Source: CBFHSD01 sp965658375
GTDB taxonomy: Bacteria > Bacteroidota > Bacteroidia > Flavobacteriales_G > Salibacteraceae
Reading direction: 5' to 3'
Assembly: GCA_965658375.1 (NCBI GenBank)
Contig: CBFHSD010000093.1
Coordinates: 1 to 5,533 of the forward strand
Length of the DNA stretch: 5,533 bases
In this document: positions 1 through 5,533 of the stretch, piece by piece
Position numbering within the stretch: position 1 is the stretch's first letter
Layout: every line of letters begins with the position of its first letter
The notes under the pieces: model-generated
Databases searched by the model: none
Told to the model about the DNA's origin: nothing
The model's input: only the letters and a program-made list of their open reading frames with translations
Made by a program: the position numbers and the translations under genes

Positions 1-648
1 GGAACAGAAACTGTGCAGCAACTATTTGATGGGGGATTGATTAAAGACCAAGCTGATTTGTTTGAACTCAAATATGAAGATTTGATGCAATTGGATCGGA
101 TGGCAGATAAATCTGTGAATAAGCTTTTAGAAGGTTTAGAAATCAGCAAGAAACAGCCTTTTGAAAAGGTGCTTTTTGCCATTGGAATTCGTCATGTTGG
201 AGAAACGGTTGCAAAAAAACTCGCTAAACAGTTCAAAGATATTGATGGGCTTAAGTCGGCTCAATTAGAGCAGCTAGAAGAAACTCCAGAAATAGGAAAA
301 GTAATTGCTCAAAGCGTGCTTGATTTCTTTCAAAACTCAGTCAATGAAGAATTAGTTGAACGTTTGCAAAATGCAGGTCTTCAGTTCAGAATGGAAGAGC
401 AGGATCTTACAAGCACAATTCTGGAAGGGAAAAGTATTGTTATCAGTGGAACTTTTGAAACCGTGAGCAGAAATGAATTAAAATCCTTGATTGAATTAAA
501 TGGCGGTAAGAATGTAAGTTCTATTTCTAAAAAAACCTCAATTTTGGTTGCTGGTGAAAACATGGGGCCGAGCAAGCTTACCAAAGCTCAAAATTTGGGA
601 ATCACCATGCTTTCTGAAGCAGAATTTTTGAAGCTGATAAGAAAATGA
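1..648 (+). CDS. ligA: NAD+-dependent DNA ligase LigA, C-terminal part (5' end outside window)
   Basis: LigA seals nicks in duplex DNA in the cytoplasm, using NAD+ to adenylate itself, during replication and repair. The open frame enters from the left edge and gives 215 residues. The family usually has about 665-700, so the NTase, OB-fold and most of the zinc-finger region lie outside. Visible parts are a helix-hairpin-helix region (about residues 8-120 of the fragment), with LFELKYEDLMQLDRMADKS followed by the typical FAIGIRHVGETVAKKLA at 59-75, and a BRCT domain at about 141-215 (GKSIVISGTF at 143-152, then VAGENMGPSKLTKAQNLGI and a final SEAEFLKLI). A GTG at base 13 is internal to this frame and is not the start. 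The TGA stop overlaps the next start codon by four bases (ATGA, 645-648). The identification is secure; no catalytic residue can be checked in this fragment. Confidence 0.97.
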   Translation, partial: GTETVQQLFDGGLIKDQADLFELKYEDLMQLDRMADKSVNKLLEGLEISKKQPFEKVLFAIGIRHVGETVAKKLAKQFKDIDGLKSAQLEQLEETPEIGKVIAQSVLDFFQNSVNEELVERLQNAGLQFRMEEQDLTSTILEGKSIVISGTFETVSRNELKSLIELNGGKNVSSISKKTSILVAGENMGPSKLTKAQNLGITMLSEAEFLKLIRK

Positions 649-1211
649 TTCAACAAATTAAAAATACGATTGGTAAGTTTCAATTGAAACGGTTTGTAAA
701 AAGCTCTGAATCAAAAGGTAAGCCAAGGTTTACAAATTTGAACTCTGCACTTTCTATTGGCCTCGTTTTTACGGCTGAGAGTGAAACAGACCTTACTTTA
801 ATCAACAAATTTTACAAGAACTTAAGTGTAGAAGAAGGCATTCAAAAGGTCAAGGTCATTGGCTTTATTCCAGAAAAAGAATTACCCGATTACACAAAGC
901 GCTTTCCAGAACTCAATTTTTTCTGTCTTCAAGACCTTAAGTTTTGGTTAGAACCTCAACCTGCTGCTATTGATGGTTTTACCAAGTATCAATATGATAT
1001 TTTAATGAACTTGAATTTACATAAGTCATTGGTTATTGATTGGGTTATAGCAAGTACAAAAGCGAAACTTACCACGGGAAAAAGAGGAGCAACTCAACTA
1101 ATTCAACCGGATTTGATCATTGACTTGTCTGGATCAGAATCGCTTCCTTTACTGATTGAACAGACCATACACTTCACCAAAATGATTAACCCTAAAAACT
1201 CAAGCGTATGA
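645..1211 (+). CDS. DUF6913-like conserved protein of unknown function, between ligA and dapA
   Basis: This 188-residue protein has no signal peptide or membrane segment, so it is probably cytoplasmic. The N-terminal ~30 residues are rich in Lys/Arg. An alternating pattern of hydrophobic strands and helices follows: strands near 36-43 (LSIGLVFT) and 68-75 (VKVIGFIP), a YDILMNL strand at 117-123, the segment WVIASTKAKLTTGK at 133-146, the strand DLIIDLS at 156-162, and a closing amphipathic helix at about 166-182. This resembles my recollection of the Bacteroidota family DUF6913, often found beside dapA; I could not run a search. No catalytic motif is recognisable and I assign no function. The start ATG overlaps the ligA stop (ATGA), and the stop overlaps the dapA start in the same way. 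Production is therefore probably coupled to both neighbours. No clear Shine-Dalgarno sequence precedes it. Confidence 0.85.
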   Translation: MIQQIKNTIGKFQLKRFVKSSESKGKPRFTNLNSALSIGLVFTAESETDLTLINKFYKNLSVEEGIQKVKVIGFIPEKELPDYTKRFPELNFFCLQDLKFWLEPQPAAIDGFTKYQYDILMNLNLHKSLVIDWVIASTKAKLTTGKRGATQLIQPDLIIDLSGSESLPLLIEQTIHFTKMINPKNSSV

Positions 1212-2098
1212 ATGAAATAAAAGGACTTGGAATTGCATTGGTAACTCCTTTCAAAACAGATAATAGCGTTGATTTTACCGCTTTAGAGAGATTGATTAAC
1301 CGTTGCGTAAATGGTGGAGTGGATTATCTGGTTTCTCAAGGAACTACAGGAGAATCTGCTACTTTAACCATGGCAGAGAAACAAGAAGTTTTACGCTTTA
1401 CAAAAGAGGTATTAAATCATCGATTGCCACTGGTGTTAGGTCATGGTGGAAATAACACACAAGGTTTAATTGATGGATTCGGAAGTTTTGATTGGTCAGG
1501 AGTAAGCGCATGTTTATCTGCTAGTCCGTATTACAATAAACCTACACAACAAGGTATTTTTGCACATTACTCAGCCTTTGCAAAAGCTTGTCCAGTTCCA
1601 GTAATCTTGTACAATGTCCCTGGAAGAACCGCGAGTAATGTTCGCGCAGAAACTACAAGAGCCTTGGCTAAATCGCAGAAGAATATCGTAGCCATTAAAG
1701 AGGCATCTGGAGATCTAGATCAAATGGGTCAATTACTAAAGAATCGCCCGGAAGACTTCGTTGTTTTGAGTGGTGATGATAACTTGGTCTTAAGTCAGTT
1801 GGCTATTGGCGCTGATGGTGTTATTTCGGTAATTGGAAATGCATTACCGAAGGAGTTTTCTGACCTAGTTCATTTGGGTTTAAAAGGGGATATGCGTGCC
1901 GCTCGCCAAAGAAATTTTCAATTAATGGATATTATTCCTTTGCTGTTTCAAGATGGGAATCCGGCAGGAGTGAAGAGCGCCATGGAAATGATGGGAATAA
2001 TGAGCGAAAAAGTACGCTTACCTCTTGTAGAAACAACAAATGCTACTAAAAAAGAACTCTATGATGCATTAAGCCAAGCCGGCATTCAAATGGATTAA
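1208..2098 (+). CDS. dapA: 4-hydroxy-tetrahydrodipicolinate synthase DapA
   Basis: DapA condenses pyruvate with L-aspartate-4-semialdehyde, the first committed step of the diaminopimelate/lysine pathway that supplies peptidoglycan and lysine. The 296-residue frame has full family length (E. coli about 292). Visible active-site elements in the TIM barrel are T46-T47 in QGTTGES, Y109 in SPYYNKPTQQG, Y135 and R140 in LYNVPGRT, and the Schiff-base lysine K164 in AIKEASGD. These match E. coli T44/T45, Y107, Y133, R138 and K161. The segment LGHGGNNTQ (77-85) replaces the enterobacterial GTG-type loop, a form I associate with Bacteroidota. The ATG overlaps the preceding TGA as ATGA (1208-1211), which fixes the start and suggests translational coupling. 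A hairpin terminator follows 32 bases after the stop. The protein looks intact and functional. Confidence 0.98.
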   Translation: MNEIKGLGIALVTPFKTDNSVDFTALERLINRCVNGGVDYLVSQGTTGESATLTMAEKQEVLRFTKEVLNHRLPLVLGHGGNNTQGLIDGFGSFDWSGVSACLSASPYYNKPTQQGIFAHYSAFAKACPVPVILYNVPGRTASNVRAETTRALAKSQKNIVAIKEASGDLDQMGQLLKNRPEDFVVLSGDDNLVLSQLAIGADGVISVIGNALPKEFSDLVHLGLKGDMRAARQRNFQLMDIIPLLFQDGNPAGVKSAMEMMGIMSEKVRLPLVETTNATKKELYDALSQAGIQMD

Positions 2099-2130
2099 TG
2101 TTGTTTTACTAGACTCTTTTTTAAACAAAT

Positions 2131-2161
2131 AAGGGGTGCTACATTTTGTAGTACCCCTTTT
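2131..2161. terminator. Bidirectional intrinsic terminator between convergent genes
   Basis: GGGGTGCTAC (2133-2142) pairs with GTAGTACCCC (2148-2157) as a 10-bp stem with one G-U wobble and an ATTTT loop. AA (2131-2132) with TT (2158-2159) extends it to 12 bp. On the plus strand it is followed by TTTTATTTT, which ends the ligA-DUF6913-dapA transcript. Read on the minus strand, the stem is followed by TTATTTGTTT, so it can also end the lectin-gene transcript, whose stop codon lies 24 bases away. Termination in both directions is inferred from the structure. Confidence 0.88.
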
Positions 2162-2184
2162 ATTTTGACAGTATGCGTTGAAGT

Positions 2185-4866
2185 TTAACGTAGTAAAGTA
2201 ATTCCTCCTTGGAAGGCTTGGAGTTCTCCTGAGAAAGTAACAGCTTCAATGGTGTAGAAATACGTTCCTTCCGTATAGTCACCACCGTCCCAATTTCCAC
2301 CTTCTGAAAAAGAAAAGATTTTCGTTCCCCAACGATTATAAATGGTGCATTCGTAACTTCTAAATCCTTCTAAAAAAGTAATCTCGCCTTCTCCATTACA
2401 ATTTGATGAGTAGGCTCCAAAAAAGTCGTTGCACCCATCTCCATTCGGTGAAAACACATTGGGAATATTCACTTCAGAAGGAATAACATCTAAGTAAATG
2501 ATACTGTAAGCAGTATCCGCGCAACCACTCTCAGTTGTTGTAACTAGGCGTGCTTCAATGAAGGGTACAGTGTACTCATTAACATTAATAGAGAACAAAC
2601 TATCTCCACTATCGAGGGTTCCATCAACCAACCAGTTGTAGCTGTTGCTGCCACCTAGTCCGGCATTGCCTGTAAACTGAATGGTAGCGGGAATAACTAC
2701 AGTATCGCCATTCGGTAAAATAGACGCATTTGGATTAGGGTAAATTAAGGCATTGCCGTTTCCAATGGCACTTTTGCAAATACCATTAATAGCTTGAATG
2801 TACACAGTGTAATCAGGAGGTGAAAGTGAAGTGTCATTTAAGCTCAATTCAGTTCCGTAAGTGATGAAGTCTTTTCCACCTTGGTCGCTGAACCAAAGAA
2901 GCGTATCTGCCGATGCATTGGTTGTGAATGTAATCTCTTCACCTTCACAATAAGAACCTCCATTGATTTCTGGGGTTTCTGGGGTTTCATAAATGGTGAT
3001 TGTATCTTTATGTGAACTCCCACATCCATTTGCGGTAATGCTATCAGAAATGGTATACGTAAGTATCCATTGTCCAGCTCCTAAATCAACGGGTTTATAG
3101 TTTAAAGGGTTGAATGTGGTATCTCCACCAGTTGGACTTACAATGGACCAATCTCCACCATTGAATTGTACTCCAACATTTTGACGTTCTTCATTATCGC
3201 TACAAAAGGTTCCACCTGTAAAGCCAGACGGTGCTGTTTGATATACCGTTACCAAGGTGCTGTCTACTCCAGGGCAGCCTCCATCGGGCATAGAAACGGT
3301 GTAATAGAGTGTGTATGGCCCACCAATGCCCAGCAATGGACCAGAAACTAAACCGCTTGAGTCATAAACACCAGTTCCAGACCAATATGCTGTGTAATCT
3401 ACACCAGGTATGCCAGTTGTGTTTGGACTTGCCGTAAGAGCGACAGTGTCATTGGCGCATATACCAATGGCTTGCGTTGTGTTTGGATTGAAACGACTAA
3501 TGACTTCTACTTGGCCAGTATCTCTACTTAAACATGGGCTACTAATCGTGTAATACATAAAGTAAGTCCCTGGTGTTAAACCATTGTAGTTGAATCTTCC
3601 ATTAAGTGTATCTAAAATACCTTGTCCGCTCCAAATTCCACCACTTTGTGCAGGAGATAGGTCTAAAGTATCAGCGATGCAAAGTTTATCGGGAACGGTG
3701 AATGTAGTATTTGGAAGAGCCACAATGGTAATGGGAATCGTTGTGTCTGCCCCACAGTTTCCTCCGAGGGTATAGGTGATTTGGTGGGTTCCAATTCCAG
3801 CGGTATCAGGAGTAAATTCGCCTGCTATAGAATCTGTAATTCCAGATCCAGACCAAATACCCCCAGGAACAACGGGTACTCCAATAAGTGAAGGAGTTCC
3901 TTCACACAAGCTATCCGGAAAAGTGAAGTCCGAATTAAATTGTGTGGTAACATCAACATAAAATGTATCGACCAAAGTTGAACAGGGGTGGTCAACTGTA
4001 ACGTTATAAGTTGTGTTTTGAAAAGGGTAGAGGTCAGCATTCTGGCCTGAAGAATTAATGCCTGCAGCTGCTGACCAAGTGTAACTTGCTCCAGTGACTG
4101 ATGATGGTGCTTGAACGCTCACGGTATCTCCTAAACAAAGGAGAATGTTTGTAGCTGTGCCTTCTGGAACGGGAGGTGGACATACGCGATGAACGTTGCT
4201 TGCTCCACCGGTAGATGCTGTGAAGCCATAATGAACTGTTGAGTTGTTATTGAGTTGATTGGCAATAATATTTCCAGTGTAAGAAAAACGAAGGCTGCAA
4301 TCAAAATATACTTCTAGTGTATTGGTAGCCGAGAACCACTTAATTCTAAACGTATGTTCTTGGTTGTCTTCAATATTTATGTTGGTAGGAGATGCTTGAA
4401 CCGGAGCGACCAAAGTGTTTGCGGTAGCATGATCTGTATTTCCATTTGAGATTAAAGCAACATGATCAAAAGTCGGATCGCCATAATTCCCATTCTGCCA
4501 AGTATCAAATTCAACCGCTAGGCTATTGGTGATTCCTAAATATCCAATACCACCTCCTCCGGTACCAGTATTGCTTGAGTTAGGACTTAAAACGAATGTC
4601 ATTCCATCAGCTCCACCGTTATTACTACCCAAGAAAAGTTCAAACGTTAAATCAAAATCTTGATTAAGGTTGAGCGTAGACTGTGACCACATACTACCAT
4701 TTTGAGTATTTGAGGCACTTGTTAGCCTTACACAACCTCCGGAAAGGCTAGTTGCGTTGCCGTTTAGAGTGTATTGAGCACTTAAACTATCAGCGCCTAA
4801 AAAGAATACCATGAAGCCAAAAAAATGTAAAATATTTTGAAAAGAAAAAGCTGGATACTTGTTCAT
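2185..4866 (-). CDS. T9SS-secreted L-type lectin protein with Ig-like repeats and gliding-motility-type C-terminal domain
   Basis: Counting from the chosen ATG, the protein has 893 residues. Residues 1-30 form a signal peptide (hydrophobic core ILHFFGFMVFFLG, likely cut at SLSA/Q). Residues 32-230 form an L-type lectin domain with ADGMTFVLS (86-94), VEFDTWQN (118-125) and GDPTFDHVAL (129-138). The spacing of E119, D121, N125, D130 and H135 equals the concanavalin A metal ligands. Residues 240-705 hold six cysteine-bounded Ig-like units, several carrying GGIWSGxGI. A PKD-like domain (about 711-795, NWLVDG and ESGCADTA) follows. Residues 799-893 are the CHU_C/TIGR04131 sorting domain (FSPNGDGCNDFF, IYNRWGTKIF, GTYFYTIEA, GGITLL). 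The inferred role is a glycan-binding surface or secreted adhesin exported by Sec then T9SS. The frame extends seven codons upstream to a TTG, but that TTG lies inside the -7 promoter element, so the ATG is preferred. The sugar ligand cannot be told. Confidence 0.93.
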   Translation of the reverse strand: MNKYPAFSFQNILHFFGFMVFFLGADSLSAQYTLNGNATSLSGGCVRLTSASNTQNGSMWSQSTLNLNQDFDLTFELFLGSNNGGADGMTFVLSPNSSNTGTGGGGIGYLGITNSLAVEFDTWQNGNYGDPTFDHVALISNGNTDHATANTLVAPVQASPTNINIEDNQEHTFRIKWFSATNTLEVYFDCSLRFSYTGNIIANQLNNNSTVHYGFTASTGGASNVHRVCPPPVPEGTATNILLCLGDTVSVQAPSSVTGASYTWSAAAGINSSGQNADLYPFQNTTYNVTVDHPCSTLVDTFYVDVTTQFNSDFTFPDSLCEGTPSLIGVPVVPGGIWSGSGITDSIAGEFTPDTAGIGTHQITYTLGGNCGADTTIPITIVALPNTTFTVPDKLCIADTLDLSPAQSGGIWSGQGILDTLNGRFNYNGLTPGTYFMYYTISSPCLSRDTGQVEVISRFNPNTTQAIGICANDTVALTASPNTTGIPGVDYTAYWSGTGVYDSSGLVSGPLLGIGGPYTLYYTVSMPDGGCPGVDSTLVTVYQTAPSGFTGGTFCSDNEERQNVGVQFNGGDWSIVSPTGGDTTFNPLNYKPVDLGAGQWILTYTISDSITANGCGSSHKDTITIYETPETPEINGGSYCEGEEITFTTNASADTLLWFSDQGGKDFITYGTELSLNDTSLSPPDYTVYIQAINGICKSAIGNGNALIYPNPNASILPNGDTVVIPATIQFTGNAGLGGSNSYNWLVDGTLDSGDSLFSINVNEYTVPFIEARLVTTTESGCADTAYSIIYLDVIPSEVNIPNVFSPNGDGCNDFFGAYSSNCNGEGEITFLEGFRSYECTIYNRWGTKIFSFSEGGNWDGGDYTEGTYFYTIEAVTFSGELQAFQGGITLLR
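2188..2472 (-). other. T9SS type-B (CHU_C / gliding motility-associated) C-terminal sorting domain
   Basis: Residues 799-893 open with NIPNVFSPNGDGCNDFF and end with GTYFYTIEA and GGITLLR, the hallmark of the TIGR04131/PF13585 family. In known type-B substrates this domain directs passage through the outer-membrane T9SS. Cys812 replaces the more common Val/Ile in the PNGDG-xND motif, and Cys823 and Cys840 follow, which may form an extra disulfide (inference). Confidence 0.93.
2967..2988 (-). repeat. Short 9-bp tandem repeat coding an ETPETPE linker
   Basis: On the plus strand TTTCTGGGG occurs twice in a row and is followed by a third TTTC. It codes E-T-P-E-T-P-E (residues 627-633), a stiff acidic Pro linker between two Ig-like units of the secreted protein. 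The unit length is a multiple of three, so changes in copy number would keep the frame. Confidence 0.75.
2989..3918 (-). repeat. Four diverged tandem Ig-like repeats coded within the lectin protein
   Basis: Residues 317-626 of the secreted protein contain four units of about 75-85 residues. Each starts near a Cys (321, 396, 470, 555), carries a Trp motif in the middle (GGIWSGSGI, GGIWSGQGI, AYWSGTGVY, GGDWSIVSP), continues with a YTxxYTI-like strand, and has a second Cys near its end (371, 445, 531, 615). Similar but more distant Cys-bounded units flank them (244-295 and 640-697). The repeats are seen at protein level; DNA identity is low, so this is old duplication. Confidence 0.8.
4177..4773 (-). 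other. L-type (legume/ConA-like) lectin domain within the secreted protein
   Basis: This covers residues 32-230 of the protein at 2185-4866. The order of elements matches legume lectin precursors, not the circularly permuted mature concanavalin A: an LNGNAT opening strand, then ADGMTFVLS (the D87 position corresponds to the ConA sugar-binding D208), then the metal loop VEFDTWQNGNYGDPTFDH, and finally YGFTASTGG (213-221), equivalent to the ConA GLSASTG strand and loop. The metal loop is coded at 4462-4512. The alignment is from memory of ConA and no search was run. Confidence 0.88.
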
Positions 4867-4880
4867 AAACCCTAAATTTC

Positions 4881-4924
4881 GAATCAAATGTAATTGAAAT
4901 TTTTTCCTCTTGCTGAATCAAATG
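4881..4924. repeat. 10-bp direct repeat in the marC-lectin gene spacer
   Basis: GAATCAAATG (plus strand) occurs at 4881-4890 and again at 4915-4924, with a period of 34 bases. The copy nearer the lectin gene holds the TTTG of the -7 element; the other holds the candidate -33 TTTG. It may be an operator pair or chance in A+T-rich sequence. Confidence 0.4.
4885..4892 (-). promoter_or_regulatory. Bacteroidota -7 promoter element TACATTTG for the lectin gene
   Basis: The minus strand reads TACATTTG, a full match to the Bacteroidota sigma-ABfr -7 consensus TAnnTTTG, ending 18 bases before the ATG at 4866. Transcription would begin around 4878-4880, giving a leader of roughly 12-14 bases. The best -33 candidate, TTTG at 4919-4922, sits 26 bases away, longer than the usual spacing of about 19-21. 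The -7 match is therefore good and the -33 poor. The gene may still also be read from marC, since no clear terminator lies between the two genes. Confidence 0.6.
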
Positions 4925-4933
4925 AAGTAGAGC

Positions 4934-5533
4934 TTACATCCAGAGTGCTTTGATTCCTTGAATGATCATCTGTGCACCAATAGAACCAACAACTAAACCA
5001 ATGATTCGAGTGAATATTCTCAATCCGTTGACCCCTAATTTCTGCTTAATGGAGATCATATTACGTAGGATAAGGTAACAAAAGAAGGTAGCTATGAATA
5101 TTCCAATAATTGCACCGTAATAATGCCATGTGCTATTGGCTTCAGAACTAGCGGTAATTAACGTAGTAATGTACCCAGGGCCAACTATAATAGGAATTGA
5201 TAAGGGTACCACACTGATGTCCTCTTTGATTTTAGCAGCATCTCTTTCTTTGTCTGATGCGTTGATTTTCTTGTTTCTACCTTGAACCATACTCAAGCCC
5301 ATCATCAATAAAATCAACCCACCAAATGTTCTTAAAGAATGGGCTGATATTCCAAAAAATTGAAAGATGTATGTTCCAAGTAGAAATGCAATTACTGTGC
5401 TTATTAAAATGGCTTTGCCACTTTTGTTGGCTACAATGCGCACATCATCTTTAGTTGAATCTTCATCAAGGAAAGAGAGCATCACTGCCCCTGCCCCAAA
5501 TGGGTTCATAATGGTGAAAAAAGAAACTGAATA
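4934..5533 (-). CDS. MarC family integral membrane protein, 5' end outside window
   Basis: The frame stays open to the right edge, giving 199 residues; the family usually has about 200-220, so only some 5-20 residues are missing. Residues just before the first in-frame ATG (5509) read YSVSFFTI and continue into MNPFGAGAVML. This is the family's first membrane segment with its conserved NPFG motif, so that ATG is internal. About six membrane segments are visible (roughly 1-22, 40-60, 67-83, 106-128, 138-157, 171-194), with a charged loop at 84-105. The second conserved half-motif PLSIPIIVGPGYITT lies at 110-124. The protein belongs to the UPF0056/MarC family of the inner membrane. An archaeal relative has been reported to transport neutral amino acids, while the early link of E. 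coli MarC to multidrug resistance was not upheld. The substrate here is unknown. It ends 67 bases before the lectin gene ATG, on the same strand. Confidence 0.95.
   Translation of the reverse strand, partial: YSVSFFTIMNPFGAGAVMLSFLDEDSTKDDVRIVANKSGKAILISTVIAFLLGTYIFQFFGISAHSLRTFGGLILLMMGLSMVQGRNKKINASDKERDAAKIKEDISVVPLSIPIIVGPGYITTLITASSEANSTWHYYGAIIGIFIATFFCYLILRNMISIKQKLGVNGLRIFTRIIGLVVGSIGAQMIIQGIKALWM

Noticed and set aside
381..584. Minus-strand open frame inside ligA
   Set aside because: It is a shadow of the BRCT-coding region, with no start signal or recognisable protein pattern.
13..648. GTG at base 13 as a separate start giving a 211-residue protein
   Set aside because: The frame is open to the left edge and the residues before it (GTET) fit the LigA helix-hairpin-helix region, so this is the tail of a longer LigA.
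2989..3918. Possible CRISPR or recent DNA duplication, from the recurring CCAGACCAAT-like motifs
   Set aside because: The recurrence reflects codons for the WSG motif in diverged Ig-like units; unit length is over 200 bases and DNA identity is low.
3590..3961. Two abutting 61-codon open frames on the plus strand, antisense to the Ig-like repeats
   Set aside because: Their translations show no family-like pattern and lie opposite strongly supported coding sequence; the equal lengths look like chance.
2844..4040. Other short frames (2844-3029, 3166-3351, 3825-4040) within the large secreted-protein gene
   Set aside because: All overlap the well-supported 893-residue protein in other frames and have no independent support.
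4934..5509. ATG at 5509 as the true start of the MarC protein
   Set aside because: In-frame codons upstream give YSVSFFTI, which with NPFG forms the conserved first membrane segment. Starting at the ATG would delete most of it.
1..5533. A novel defence, mobile or biosynthetic system
   Set aside because: No nuclease, transposase, integrase, toxin-antitoxin, reverse transcriptase or RNA gene is visible; the genes are housekeeping ones plus one surface protein and one membrane protein.

Overview
The window looks like a chromosomal segment of a Bacteroidota bacterium, most likely a marine or aquatic member of the Flavobacteriia. The evidence is a secreted protein ending in the CHU_C / gliding-motility-associated C-terminal domain used by the type IX secretion system (T9SS), a TAnnTTTG-type -7 promoter element, a general lack of strong Shine-Dalgarno sequences, and a ligA-DUF6913-dapA gene order that I recall from flavobacteria. 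The sequence is A+T-rich by eye and no part of it stands out as foreign.

Left part (1-2098, plus strand): the 3' end of ligA (NAD+-dependent DNA ligase, cut by the window edge), a small cytoplasmic protein of unknown function resembling the Bacteroidota DUF6913 family, and a complete dapA (4-hydroxy-tetrahydrodipicolinate synthase). The three genes join through two identical ATGA stop/start overlaps, so they are almost certainly one transcript with translational coupling. A strong hairpin with T-runs on both sides (2131-2161) closes the unit. It lies between convergent genes and probably stops transcription from both directions.

Right part (2185-5533, minus strand): a large gene for an 893-residue secreted protein. 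It has a signal peptide, an L-type (legume/concanavalin A-like) lectin domain with its metal-ligand motif intact, a run of cysteine-bounded Ig-like repeats, a PKD-like domain and a T9SS sorting domain. Upstream of it is a MarC-family inner-membrane protein that runs off the right edge. The large protein is best read as a glycan-binding surface or secreted adhesin. A -7 promoter element just before its ATG suggests it has its own promoter.

There are no RNA genes, CRISPR arrays, insertion sequences or defence genes, and no gene-free stretch longer than 100 bases. I found no clear new multi-gene system. The parts most worth a second look are the lectin-Ig-CTD protein, which has no sprF/porP-like partner beside it, and the conserved-looking but uncharacterised protein locked between ligA and dapA.
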